Positions 53,660 to 63,892 of a stretch of DNA of 64,000 nucleotides are shown piece after piece. Both the position numbers and the translations under genes were made by a program. The notes under the pieces are model-generated. The model was not told the origin of the DNA. It worked only from the letters and a program-made list of their open reading frames with translations, and made no database searches. The stretch comes from Symbiodinium natans (taxonomy: Eukaryota > Sar > Dinophyceae > Suessiales > Symbiodiniaceae). Numbering within the stretch: position 1 is the stretch's first letter; each line of letters opens with the position of its first letter. Location of the stretch: contig CAJNDS010002712.1 of NCBI GenBank assembly GCA_905221605.1, positions 986,001-1,050,000 of the forward strand, given 5' to 3'.

Positions 53660-55060
53660 TTAAGGGTTTTAAGGGCTTTAGAAAATTTAGAATGGGCCGG
53701 GCGTTTTCCCAAAACAACTATGTTGTTTCAAAATTTCAAGGATTTAAGGAATTTGCGGATGGTAAAAACTCAAAAGGGCCGGGCCTTTCCCAAAATAATT
53801 TAACTTTTTTCAAGATTTTACGGGTTTTGAGTATTTAAGTGGCCTTTTACATTCCTTAAAAACCTTAAAACTTTAAAAGCCAGAGGCCTTTCAAAATCTT
53901 AAGGAGTTTTGAGGGTTTTAAAGAATTGAAGGGTCCTTTTAAATTCCTTAAATTCCTGAAAACTTTGAAAGGGGAAACAGAAACATCAAGTAGTACATAA
54001 AGGTGAGTCGCACACAGGGCTATAAGGTTCTTATCGTATAGGTAATGCCTCAAACCTTAAACCTTGGAACCCTCTAGGCCTATAGGGTTTACACCCTGTA
54101 GGGCTCACCCCGCGAGGGCTTTAGAGATAAACCTTGAAAAATCCTGAACCGTTGAACTTTATGGGGTTAAAGCTTTAAAGACCTAAGGTCTGGGCATGTA
54201 TCCCTTCAGCGCCTATAGGGTTTAAACTTTTGAGGCTTTTAGAGCCCCATAGGCTTTCAGGGTTCTGACCCTAAACGGTATAGGATTTCGATTTAAATGC
54301 CTAAACTGTAAGCCCTTATGGCTTAAACTCTATGGGCTTATAAACCTTGAAGACCCCTAAAACCTTTGAACCCGATACATGGTGTGGGTACTTATGTTGC
54401 TTATTCTTTGCATTTCCACCAAGCCCTATAAACCGAGGCATAACCATATGGGATTTTCGGTTTAGGGATTTAAGCTTAAAGCCTTGTAGGGTTTTTCAGG
54501 CTCTAATTCTATAGGCAATGCCTAAACCTCAAGCCCTAAATTGTTGAACCCTAAAGGCCTATAGGGTTCAAACCCTATGGGGCAAACCCCGTGAGGGCTT
54601 TAGAGATAAACCTTGAAAAACCCTAAACCTTTAGACTTTATGGGGTTTAAAGGCTTAAAAGCCTAAGGTCTGGGCATGTATACCTTCAGCGCCTATGGGT
54701 TTAAAACTTTTCAGCCTTGTAGAGCCCTATAGGCTTTCAGGGTTCGGACCCTACAGGGTTCAGGTTTAGATGCCTAAATCGTAAACCCTTAAGGTTTAAA
54801 CTCTATGGGCTTAGGTTTAAATACCTAGATCTTAAATCTTCAAACCTATTAACCCTGTAGGATTTGAAGGTTAAGGGTTGAGGTGTAGTTGCTTAACCTT
54901 GAAACCCTATATGGAATCTAAAGAAAGGTTCAGGTTTCAGGTTTAACCCTAAACCCTATCGGCTTGAAGCCTTAAACCCTATATAGGGTTTCGGGGCCTC
55001 TTTTTTTATAAGACTAAAGCCTTAACCGATCGGGTTTTTGAGATAAGCCCTGAAAAAAAA
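53660..55060. repeat. Degenerate telomere-like region with ~480-bp duplication
   Basis: Dense aaccctaaa/ttaggg-like words. The block from about 54060 (cctatagggttt, gagggctttagagataaacc, ctaaggtctgggcatgtat) recurs from about 54545 with perhaps 80-90% identity by eye. No coding frames. Confidence 0.85.
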
Positions 55061-55409
55061 TTGCAAAAACCAGGGAGCGGAGCGGAAGGGAGGGGAGGGG
55101 AGGAGGTCGCTGTGCCCAGTGCTTGGACCAATGGAGAGGTCTCAACATCTCAAGGATTGCATACATTTACGTTATGTTGAGGATTGGGTTGGGGGGGGGG
55201 GAGTTCAGGGGTCACCGCGGCCCGTGAACGATCTAATTGGCTCGCAACCACAAAAAGCGTGGATAGCCACAAAAAAGCGTGGATAACCCGGGGGGGGGGG
55301 TTACATATACATATAAACATATATACATATATACATATATACATATATACATATATACATATGTATATATATATATACACGGATTGATTATATACGTGCA
55401 GAAATAAAT

Positions 55410-55688
55410 ATGTCATACAATGTCTACACCAAGCCCTCAAAGAAACCTTTAGCTTCTTGCTGCTGTGAGCTCACGCAGTGCATCCTACGATTCCCGCACA
55501 TCACCCATAGCCTCTCCTTCCGCCTCATGACATTTCTTCAATTTGCGGGTCTGAACAGTCTTCCAGAAGGAGGCTTGCGTTTAGCAAACATATCACACTC
55601 TGTGCAAAATTTCCAGCAAGCTTCTGCCTATACAGCGTTCGCGCCGGCAAATCATCCACTCCTCCACACTCGACCTGTCCGTACCTGA
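55410..55688 (+). CDS. Possible host exon or small protein
   Basis: ATG-started, 92 codons: MSYNVYTKPSKKPLASCCCE, LTQCILRFPHITHSLSFRLM, LPEGGLRLANISHSVQNFQQ, TGA. Confidence 0.43.
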   Translation: MSYNVYTKPSKKPLASCCCELTQCILRFPHITHSLSFRLMTFLQFAGLNSLPEGGLRLANISHSVQNFQQASAYTAFAPANHPLLHTRPVRT

Positions 55689-55689
55689 G

Positions 55690-56155
55690 GTGCAGCTTCG
55701 GTTTGAAACCTCTGCGCCTTGGCTTGCAGACACCGAGAACAGGATCTTTGAGACGTAAATGCGCAACAATGCACACCGAAGTCGCAGCGAAGCGAGGATC
55801 AGAAACGCACCTGCTGCGACGTTTTTTGCTCTGAACAAGTTGAAGAAGTTGAAATCAAATCCACAACCAAAGTTCTAGCCAGGTCAGCGGCCCAGGGTGG
55901 CGAGAGTCTCCGCGGAAATTGCGGGGTCTTGGCCGCATTGTGCCCCGAGGCAGCCGGGGCGAACGCGCATGCCTTCCTGACAAATACGTACTCCTTGGCG
56001 CGAACACGTACTGCGCGATGTAGGTGTGTGCAGGTGATTACGTTCCAGTATCGTGCCATGAGAGCCATCTTCGGTCGGCAACTGCATGGCCGCTGTTGGT
56101 CCAGCTGTTTCTGCGACAGGCATGGTGCACACATCTCCCTCCTGATTCACAGCTG
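55690..56155 (+). CDS. Host coding-like region, competing frames
   Basis: One frame reads LRFETSAPWLADTENRIFET, TAA, then NAPAATFFALNKLKKLKSNP, TAG. A second (from about 55850) reads KSTTKVLARSAAQGGESLRG and VITFQYRAMRAIFGRQLHGR to TGA. Exon borders not resolved. Confidence 0.35.
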
Positions 56156-56270
56156 AGCATGCTGTCAAAGCTTTATGCAGGGTAGCCCACCCTTGCGATA
56201 TTGTGGCTGAACTAGTTCTGCATATCTTGAGTGCTGCTCCACAAGAGGAGGATGCTGTTTCATCTCGTTT
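56153..56270 (+). CDS. Probable internal host exon
   Basis: Acceptor tgattcacag; reads AEHAVKALCRVAHPCDIVAE then LVLHILSAAPQEEDAVSSR. A T-rich stretch ending catgcag follows, consistent with an intron. Confidence 0.47.
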
Positions 56271-56520
56271 GTTGTTTTTGTTTTTTCATGCAGCTTTCTT
56301 TCGCAAACCTTAGCTGGGAGCTTTCCCAAAGGGAATTCCCATTACAGCACCTCGGGGCATACCCACACCAGCTTCCGCAAGATCCTGATAGCCATACATA
56401 TTCGAATCCTATTCACTACAAGAAGCATGAGCTACACGTTGCTTGCTCTTTGTCTTCTGAATCGCACCGGTGACTCGGCGGCTCGGGTTTGTCACGGTAT
56501 CCCTGAGTTTTCCGTATAGC

Positions 56521-56749
56521 AACAGCATCTGTTGAAAGAAACCTGAATTGGCGCCTTGCGTTGGAGTTGCCACATTTGGCACGCAAAAAGCTTGGGCAGC
56601 AGATGCTGCTTGCTGGCGACGTCTGTTTTGGAATCATCAATGCGGCACACCGCGAGCTTCTCCGCACAGCTTTGTCCGCCAGAACTTACAGCCTCACAAT
56701 CTTCAGAACACCCAGCTTCCAGTCCTTAAGCGGTGGAAACTTAGCTTAA
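56521..56749 (+). CDS. Probable host exon
   Basis: After ccgtatag; reads TASVERNLNWRLALELPHLA, RKKLGQQMLLAGDVCFGIIN, AAHRELLRTALSARTYSLTI to TAA. Helical and convincing; no family recognised. Confidence 0.48.
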
Positions 56750-56980
56750 CCGCCACGGTTCCCACCGACGTGGGCACAATCTGAACGAGTCGATGCCAAG
56801 TGGTCCTGGCGTGAAAAATCCATGGAGGTTAGACTGCTGCTGCACGTGAAGCTGACCTGAGGGCTTGAACGTAGAGAACCTCTGCGGGAAATGCCATGTC
56901 GTGCTGGCTTGGCTAGACTGGAACTTGAAGGCGTCAAAGGCCCAAAAAACTAACTGTTTGTGATTTGCGACACCTTGCAG

Positions 56981-57230
56981 GCGTCCTCGCTGAGCAGGCG
57001 CACTTGCTTCTGTGATTGCTACGCATCTTTGTGCCGCATGCTATGTGCACCCACATCGACCCTGAGTAGCCAGGACAGTGGCTGGCAGCAGGTGAGGCCC
57101 TTTGATAATGACATGAATGAGGTTGGAGACCCATGGGGTGAACAAGTGACCCTCTGGCGCTGCTTGGCTCCAGCTCCTTACTGCCGCGCGTGCCGCCTGC
57201 CGCCCAGGCAGCACGGGAAGGGTGGGGGAA
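56981..57230 (+). CDS. Probable host exon, Cys-rich
   Basis: Acceptor ccttgcag; reads RRTCFCDCYASLCRMLCAPT, SSQDSGWQQVRPFDNDMNEV, GDPWGEQVTLWRCLAPAPYC. A CAG|GTGAGG donor at 57091 may end it earlier. A CCCTAAA-like unit follows at 57244-57260. Confidence 0.42.
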
Positions 57231-57339
57231 AAGGTGGGTTTGAACCCTAAACCCTAAACCCCGCAGCAACAAAAAAACCTGCAATTCAGCATGGGTCGAA
57301 TGCCATCTTGTGCACGGAACTGATCTGAAAGCTTGGTCT

Positions 57340-57620
57340 CCTCAAAGAGTCCAAAGAGTCCACCACATCGGCCTGCCCCAGGAAGCCATGTCGCCGGCTG
57401 CTGAGGGCCCAAAGGTTGTGGGGGACGCCTGGCTCACCCCAGCTAAGTCAGCTAAGTGTCTTGCGGTCTTTCAAGGGCTGTCGGAAATTGCAACATGCGA
57501 CCGGTTCGCTGTTTGGCTTCAGAGGGTGCAGCGCAGATGTTGGCACGTTGCGAGGCAGCCATGCACACACCAAGACGCTTCCACCCTTTGCTATCAAAGA
57601 TTTGCCCCCATGCCCCCAAG
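57340..57620 (+). CDS. Probable host exon
   Basis: Reads HHIGLPQEAMSPAAEGPKVV, GDAWLTPAKSAKCLAVFQGL, SEIATCDRFAVWLQRVQRRC; runs into a GT/TA microsatellite at about 57625. Confidence 0.45.
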
Positions 57621-57623
57621 CAA

Positions 57624-57654
<31 letters not shown>

Positions 57655-57760
57655 CATACATAAATACCCGCATACATACATGTCTTGAGATTCGGCTCAT
57701 GGCGTCAAGGGCTCTCGTGTTCGGGGTTTTGACCTGAAATGTTTAAGGTGGCGGAATCTG

Positions 57761-57946
57761 ATGGGGAAGTTGAGTCGACAAAAGACAAATTCCCCCGCGC
57801 ACCTGTCTGATTCTCAAAACTGGAAATGCTGTGAAAAGTTCGCCAGAGCACATCGGAACGTGGAAATGCCAGGAGCGGTAAGGTATCTGCATTGCAATGC
57901 TACAGCATTTCGGAAGCTCGTTGCCTTCTTGTCGAGCACGCAGTGA
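57761..57946 (+). CDS. Possible host exon
   Basis: Reads SPAHLSDSQNWKCCEKFARA then HRNVEMPGAVRYLHCNATAF, TGA. Confidence 0.42.
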   Translation: MGKLSRQKTNSPAHLSDSQNWKCCEKFARAHRNVEMPGAVRYLHCNATAFRKLVAFLSSTQ

Positions 57947-58236
57947 GTCGGGGGGGAGCCCTTGGTCAGGTGGATTGTTCTTATACTTACCATCTATCTC
58001 TTTTGCCCTGGGTGCTCTCTAAAAACTCATCCACATCTACCAATGTTGCAGCCTCTCAACTGCATGTTCCTCGGGCTTAGGTGACCTGGTCGCTTACAGG
58101 ATACACTTTGCAGAAACGCGCATGCATGTGCTTTTGGTGGAATCTTAAATATCCCGACGCCGTGAGTCATAGCTACAGCACCGGCACTGCGCACAATGTT
58201 TCGAAAGATTCTCCGCCCTGCCAGCCAAGGTGATGG

Positions 58237-58455
58237 GTGGATCCTTCAACCCCATCCACTTGGGCCATGCACTGCTTGCCCGGGAGCCTGGCATTATTCG
58301 ATGCGAAGGGTCGTAGGGTCTCAAAGTGTTGTGCCAGACTCTCGGTGACCTTTCAATACGAACCACAGTTCAGACGCACTTCCACAGCCCTCGGCGACGG
58401 TTCGGGAGCTCCTGCAAAATGTGCTGAACTCTTCGGGCAACGATCGCCGACCTAA
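58237..58455 (+). CDS. Possible host exon
   Basis: Reads LFDAKGRRVSKCCARLSVTF, QYEPQFRRTSTALGDGSGAP, KCAELFGQRSPT, TAA. The adjacent frame (58444-58584) reads YADSNTGYLHHQRLPESLIQ to TGA. Confidence 0.4.
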   Translation: MDPSTPSTWAMHCLPGSLALFDAKGRRVSKCCARLSVTFQYEPQFRRTSTALGDGSGAPAKCAELFGQRSPT

Positions 58456-58713
58456 GCATGCCTTAACCTCGAGAGGGCCATACGTGGCATGCGACTATGC
58501 AGATAGCAACACCGGATACCTTCATCACCAAAGACTCCCAGAAAGCCTGATTCAAACTGTAGCACCCTTGCAGCTCCTGAAGTGAGAGGCGCTGGCCTTG
58601 AAGCTTTGAAATCAGAAGCATCCATGACGGCAGCGGCAGAGAAAACTGGAAATTTAGTTCTAAACATCGAATCATCGCCCTCGGCCCTTTAAGCAAGTCA
58701 AGGCTCACGCACT

Positions 58714-58912
58714 ATGTACATCTTGCGAGTATCGCCCCAAGAGGCGATCACTGTGCACCAGACAAAGCCGGTTGACGAAGTGGTTCTCGCGACTCAGATG
58801 CAGATGATCTCAGGGCTGTTCGGCACAGCAAACACATCCTGCATCCAAGCACCTTCCTTTGATTCCGCAATGCCTATGCGCGTAGCATACACTTTCATGC
58901 TAGTAGAGGGTA
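58714..58912 (+). CDS. Probable host exon
   Basis: Reads LRVSPQEAITVHQTKPVDEV, VLATQMQMISGLFGTANTSC, SFDSAMPMRVAYTFMLVEG; possible donor GTACAT just after. Confidence 0.46.
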
Positions 58913-58939
58913 CATGCCGCTGTCCTGCCCGGCACACAA

Positions 58940-59103
58940 GCCCTCACATGCGCCACGCAAGAAGCTCCAGGTACCCGTTTTCAAGCATCCGGTGAAGAAG
59001 GACGTGGAAGATTTGGGGCAGCGCCATGCTACAGTTTCGTGCGTGAAGTCTTGGTGCACGCTGTCAGTGAGTGACACATGCTACGCTCCCAGCTCATCAA
59101 CAG
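58940..59103 (+). CDS. Probable host exon, basic
   Basis: After acacaag; reads HAPRKKLQVPVFKHPVKKDV, EDLGQRHATVSCVKSWCTLS. In a different frame from its neighbours. Confidence 0.43.
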
Positions 59104-59421
59104 GACCTGCTCGACTTTGAGCATCGCGTTGCCATGTGTGAACTCGCGGTGTCCGCAAGTGGCATAGGCCGTGTGCTGCATAGCATTCGGATGTCTAACA
59201 CACACACACACACAGTGAACTCGGTAGAGGTCCTAGCACATGTACCAGTTTCTTGCCAATGCTGGAGATTGAGGGCCCATCCTGACTTGTACGTCACTCT
59301 AGCTTGGAGTGTAGAAGAGAGGGTCACGTCCTGCAAGCATCTTGCAAAACGGCGAGGTGTGAGTTCCGTGGAGGAAGAGACCGAAGAATCAAACGTCGGA
59401 TCCCCATTCCCGGAGATATGA
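59104..59421 (+). CDS. Probable host exon, possibly terminal
   Basis: Acceptor tcatcaacag; 106 codons: LLDFEHRVAMCELAVSASGI, VLAHVPVSCQCWRLRAHPDL, YVTLAWSVEERVTSCKHLAK, then an acidic tail (SSVEEETEESNVGSPFPEI), TGA. A short CA run encodes THTHT. Confidence 0.48.
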   Translation, partial: DLLDFEHRVAMCELAVSASGIGRVLHSIRMSNTHTHTVNSVEVLAHVPVSCQCWRLRAHPDLYVTLAWSVEERVTSCKHLAKRRGVSSVEEETEESNVGSPFPEI

Positions 59422-59575
59422 CGAGTGGTAAGGGATTCTGGAGTGGTGTGTCGTCCTTTGTGTGAGGCTTCGAGCTCTTTCGAAACTAGTTGCAATGCAG
59501 GAATTGCGCAATGCTGTTCCGAACACGTTCTTTGCTTCATCCGATATTGTATCTATATATATATATATGTATACA

Positions 59576-59606
<31 letters not shown>

Positions 59607-59692
59607 CGTTCACACACACACATATATATATATAAGCGGTGAATGCCATGCTTCCTGGATAGCCAAAGCAACTCAATTCCCACAGCTCTCCA

Positions 59693-59818
59693 GGCCGTGA
59701 TGCTGCGGGCGCTGAGGAAGAAGTACCCCGAGGGGAGCAAACTGCTTTGGGTCTGCGGGGATGACGTGCCCCCCGGCTCAGTCTCCCTGTGGAGATCTTA
59801 CTTCGCCAAGAATGGTTG
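59693..59818 (+). CDS. Terminal host exon, possible nucleotidyltransferase-like end
   Basis: Acceptor agctctccag; reads AVMLRALRKKYPEGSKLLWV, CGDDVPPGSVSLWRSYFAKN, TGA. Very protein-like. KLLWVCGDDV weakly recalls the GAD/GDD strand of nicotinate/NMN adenylyltransferases; not enough to name it. Confidence 0.52.
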
Positions 59819-59821
59819 AAC

Positions 59822-60590
59822 TGTAAACCTTTTGGGTTTCCTTATTTGCCTTTATTTAGTAGGAATCATGAAGTTTAGCATGTTTATAAGCCTTGGTTGT
59901 TGGAGAAGTAGACATGGTTTGAAGACATGTGGCGCTTATCCAGGCTTGCATGGACATGAAGAGAATCCTTGCTACATGGCTACATACGTACTGGACGGTG
60001 ACATTCTTGGGTAGCCTGCGGGCGAGAGTAAGAAAGAGTGAGAGAGCTTAGAAACTAGAAGAGGGATGGCCCGAAAGCATCGATTTGCCGTGCGTTAACT
60101 CCATGCACTTGACTCTTTGCACTCGAACTGTATGCACTTGGACAAGTGTATGTACTTATATGGTTGCATACTCACTTGTATACTGCACTTGTATACTGGA
60201 CGTGCATGCACTTGAACTGCATGGCATTCAAGTGTGTTGAGTTGAATGCCATGCACTTGTGGTCAACTCTATACACTTCATGGGCATTCAATACCTCTGA
60301 AGTAAACGGACTTGAACTGTATGAACTTCACTTGCATGCACCCGACTCGGCTGTGCACGTCCAACCCACGTGAAGCTATGAAAGAAAATACAAAAACATC
60401 TAACGCGAGAGCCGTCAGCCATGAGCATCATCGGCAGTCGCTTTGACGTCCAAGCTCATAGTCCAGAGCACCTTTCAGGAAGCAAGAACTCAGCATGCAC
60501 GCATGTAGAGCATCCGGTTTGATGTGTGACGGCACATACGCCTTCGTGCTGCAGGCAGGAATCTAAGCAGTCATGTCTCTTTTTTTGTCT
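59822..60590. other. No supported gene; degenerate GCACTTG repeat
   Basis: From about 60100 to 60370 variants of tgcacttgaactgtatgcac recur irregularly. No exon seen. Confidence 0.6.
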
Positions 60591-60629
60591 TGGGCTGGCG
60601 TACTCCTGTCTCTGGAAACTGGAAGGTTT

Positions 60630-61215
60630 TCGAGGCCCCGGAATTCGAGTCCCAACAATTGCGAGGTTTTCGACACCCCGGACGAACTCGAGTCCCACGA
60701 TATGTGCGAGGTCTTCGAGGAATTCGAGTCCCACGATATTTGCGAGGTTTTCGAGGCTCCGGAATTCGAGTCCGCCGAGGCTTTCGAGGAATTCGAGTCC
60801 CACGATATTTGCGATGGTTTCGACACCCCGGAATTCGAGTCCCACGATATTTGCGAGGTTTCGAAGCCCCGGAATTCGAGTCCCACGAAATTTGCGAGGT
60901 CTTCGAGGAATTCGAGTCCCACGATATGTGCGATGGTTTTGATATCCCGGAATTCGAGTCCCACGATATTTGCGAGGTTTCGAGGCCCCGGAATTCGAGT
61001 CCCACGATATTTGCGAGGTTTTCGAGGCCCCGGAATTCCCGGAATTCGAGTCCCACGATATTTGCGATGGTTTCGACATCCCGGAATTCGAGTCCCACGA
61101 TATTTGCGAGGTTTTCGAGGCACCGGAATTCGAGCCCCACGATATTTGCGAGGGTTTCGACACCCCGGAATTCAAGCCCCACGATATTTGCGAGGTTTTC
61201 GTGCACGCGGAATTC
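60630..61215. repeat. Satellite 1, ~42-bp unit with GAATTC
   Basis: About 15 units around GAATTCGAGTCCCACGATAT, TTGCGAGGTTTTCGAGGCCCCG. Unit length varies, so frames shift. Several ORFs of 138-308 codons on both strands are artefacts of this array. Confidence 0.96.
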
Positions 61216-61219
61216 CGCT

Positions 61220-61610
61220 TCCATGCTATTTGCGGCGTACTACGTCTGTACTACGAAAGGTCGACTTTCCAGGTCCTGAAGCTCCGGGCGTCGCCGGCGT
61301 ACGACGTCTGTACTACAAAAGGTCGACTTTCCAGCCACTGAAGCTCCGGGCGTCCGCTGCGTACTACATTTGTACTACAAAAATCGACTTTCCAGCCTCG
61401 AAGTCCCCGGCGTACTACGTCTGCACTACAAAAGGTCAACTTTCTTGCCACGGAAGCTCCGGGCGTCCGTGGCGTACTACATTTGTACTACAAATTTGAC
61501 TTTCCAGCCACGGAAGCTCCGGGCGTCCGCAGCGTACTACATCTGAACTACAAAAGTCGACTTTCCAGCCACGGAAGTTCTCGGCGTACTACGTCCGTAC
61601 TACAAAAATC
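61220..61610. repeat. Satellite 2, ~60-65-bp unit
   Basis: Six or so units around GTACTACAAAAGTCGACTTT, CCAGCCACGGAAGCTCCGGG, CGTCCGCGGCGTACTACGTC. Confidence 0.95.
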
Positions 61611-61611
61611 G

Positions 61612-62046
61612 TAAAAAACGCAAAAAACACTGCGGTTTTAGTATCGCGACCACGCACAAACCCGCACAGGGCTTACCATTGTATGTCAAAACACGTAAGA
61701 ACACGACGGTTTTGGCACCGCCACCACGCGAAAACCCGCAGAGGGATTACGTTTGTATGTCAAGAAACGCAAAAACACGACGGTTTTGGCACCGCGCCAA
61801 CGCCGAAACCCGCAGAGGGGTTATAAGTTTGTATGTCAAAAAACGCAAAAGCACGACGATTTTGGCACCGCGCCAACGCCGAAACCCGCAGAGGGGTTAC
61901 GTTTGTATGTCAAAAAACGCAAAAACACGACGGTTTTGGCACCGCGCCAACGCCGAAACCCGCAGAGGGTTGTCCGCGGACAGAAGAAACGTAAAACAGC
62001 GACGGTTTTAGCGCCGCGACCACGCCGAAACCCGCAGAGGGTTGCA
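61612..62046. repeat. Satellite 3, ~75-bp unit
   Basis: Five full units (starting near 61681, 61755, 61832, 61906, 61982) around TATGTCAAAAAACGCAAAAA, CACGACGGTTTTGGCACCGC, GCCGAAACCCGCAGAGGG, plus a partial leading unit. Confidence 0.95.
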
Positions 62047-62199
62047 ATCCCGATTGGCGATGTCAACCCAGCCCGCCGCCTTAGAAAGAGTAATTTTAAT
62101 TAAGAAATCTGGGACTGGGTACGAAGGTCTACTAAATTCTACGTGAATCTCGTGATTTCTATTAACTTGTACTAATACTAACTAATCATCTCGTGAACT

Positions 62200-62262
62200 T
62201 AACTCTATGCAATTCACTCTATGCAATTCACTCTATGCACTTCACTCTATGCACTTCAGTCT
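62200..62262. repeat. 16-bp tandem repeat (CACTCTATGCAATT-like)
   Basis: Four near-identical units of ttcactctatgca. Confidence 0.85.
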
Positions 62263-62264
62263 AT

Positions 62265-62478
62265 GTTGTTGAGTGAGAGGGCTCCGCACGGAAGAATCCT
62301 TCGCGATGCTTTCGGGAAAAAGAAGAGCAAGCGAGAACAAGTGCGCTTGTCCCTCTCCTGCATGTGTGCTTTAAGAATCAGTTGTTTCACTTGCACCTTC
62401 GAAGGAGAGCGAGCGATAGAAAGAGTCTCAAAACCGAAGGAGCCCCACAACACGATAGTCGCAACGACGACTCCCTGA
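62265..62478 (+). CDS. Possible host exon
   Basis: Reads SERAPHGRILRDAFGKKKSK, REQVRLSLSCMCALRI, ERAIERVSKPKEPHNTIVAT, TGA. Follows the 16-bp repeat. Confidence 0.33.
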
Positions 62479-62711
62479 TGGAAACCCAAAACGGGGGGAA
62501 CAAGACCGACAAACAGGAACCTGTTGGCCAGTGTTGCCGGGGTCTTCCATCGCATTTACAAAGGGGGGAAGGAATTAAGGGTGGGATTGAAACACCAACC
62601 AACAGTAGCCCTTGGGGCGACGCTTGTTTCTTGATTTGGTGCTCGGAGCCCACCCGAAGTACTCCAAGCGGCTGCTATGCACATACCCCACCAAAACAGT
62701 GAAGTGAAGAA

Positions 62712-63239
62712 CTATTCTGTCCGCTCTGGCCTCCCGAAATCATTGGAAGCTGTTGCCGCAATCACACTGAAGACGATTCTGGATACCAGGAAGAAGCGGG
62801 AGTCACAAGGGATGACTGCGCGCCACAACACAACACAGCTTCCACCCGCATTGGCCACGGAAACAAAGCAAGGTGTTGTTTCATAGTGTGCCCCAAAACT
62901 AACAATTAAAATAGCCTTTGCATTTAGAAAAGCGGGCAAGACCCACACCGAGCTCTCACGACGCAACCGTAGCTGCACGCTTCGGAATGAGCACACATCA
63001 CGGAAGAGCGGTACTTTCTCAGCAATGAAGCCCGGCATGTATGCTGTTGAGCTGTTGAAGCCAGTCGCACTGTGGTGAACAAACAACTTGGAGACCCACC
63101 CTTTAGTAGCAAAAACCTTGTCCCCATGGAACGCATGGGCGGAGAAGAAGAAGAAGAAGAGGAAGAAGAATGGGAAGAGTGGGAAAAGGGTAAGAAGAGA
63201 CCATCTGCAGGACAAAGTTGTGGATAGGGTTGGCCGCAC
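62712..63239 (-). other. Minus-strand 175-codon frame, possibly secreted protein
   Basis: The N-terminal part is very hydrophobic (LLTLFPLFPFFFLFFFFFSA), partly produced by a GAAGAA run read in reverse; then VHHSATGFNSSTAYMPGFIA. The + strand also has an acidic frame over the GAA run (GGEEEEEEEEEWEEWEKGKK, 63126-63231). Undecided. Confidence 0.3.
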
Positions 63240-63631
63240 CTAAAAAGCCTCAACCTGATCTGCAGCCCTGTACTGTAGACGACTTGAGATGCCGCTCACC
63301 CGAGGTTTGACTGGATTTCCAACGAGCGTGGACAAGCCATGTTGTGCGAGCTGGATGGACTCATCGTTCAAAGACGCTTGCACAAGGTCTGTTCCTTGGG
63401 GTTCGAAGCAGCTCATGCACTGCGCAGGTTCAATGAGTTGTCATTGTTAGTGACTCGCGAGGGCTCTTTCGAACGTTGAAGCTCTGCTCTGCTCTGCTCC
63501 CTCCGAAGTGGACGATGCGAAGTCGAGACCCCTTTGGAGCCCCCTAAACTAACCCGAAACCCGCAGCACTTCCCAGATGCAACAACCCCCTGTAATTGCC
63601 CCCCCCGCCCAAAAAAAATAAAAAAAAAAAA

Positions 63632-63892
63632 AACAAAAGAACCGAGGCCCCGGACAACCAAGCCGACCGTTTCTACCAAGCACCGGTGGATAGCAGCAGG
63701 GCCGCAGGTTACGGTTCAAGGATCTTTCTGATGCGCAAAACAACCGGCAGCTGGCAGTTTCACGAGGAGAGCAGGCCTTGTGGAATCAGGGGGCATGCTG
63801 GGCCGTGCATTTTCGGCCACACACATGAGGGATGGCAATTTTCCCGCCGTGTCGTCGTGAAGTTCGAAGACCGCTTCAATGTGCAAACGTAA
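63632..63892 (+). CDS. Probable terminal host exon
   Basis: Follows an A-rich tract ending caaaag; reads APDNQADRFYQAPVDSSRAA, GYGSRIFLMRKTTGSWQFHE, GPCIFGHTHEGWQFSRRVVV, KFEDRFNVQT, TAA. Strongly protein-like; family not recognised. Confidence 0.52.
   Translation, partial: NKRTEAPDNQADRFYQAPVDSSRAAGYGSRIFLMRKTTGSWQFHEESRPCGIRGHAGPCIFGHTHEGWQFSRRVVVKFEDRFNVQT

Larger units (their letters stand above)
52600..55380. mobile_element. Candidate element with inverted GTTATCCAC ends
   Basis: Left end: (TA)n, catggta, poly-C, GTTATCCACACC (52671-52682), TTTT. Right end, in reverse: (TA/CA)n, gtaa, poly-C, GTTATCCACGC (55277-55287), TTTTTT. The interior holds the palindromes and the duplicated telomere-like block, with no credible gene. 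May be a non-autonomous transposon or a coincidence of simple repeats. Confidence 0.45.

Noticed and set aside
53143-53838. ORFs of 100-189 codons with PRPLEPRTK-type repeats
   Set aside because: Products of the two hairpins, open on both strands; no independent coding signal.
60456-61499. Long ORFs (up to 308 codons) on both strands
   Set aside because: They are translations of the 42-bp satellite in all frames; variable unit length shifts the frame within the array.
60630-62046. CRISPR-like regular repeats
   Set aside because: Units are contiguous tandem satellites without unique spacers, in a eukaryotic context.
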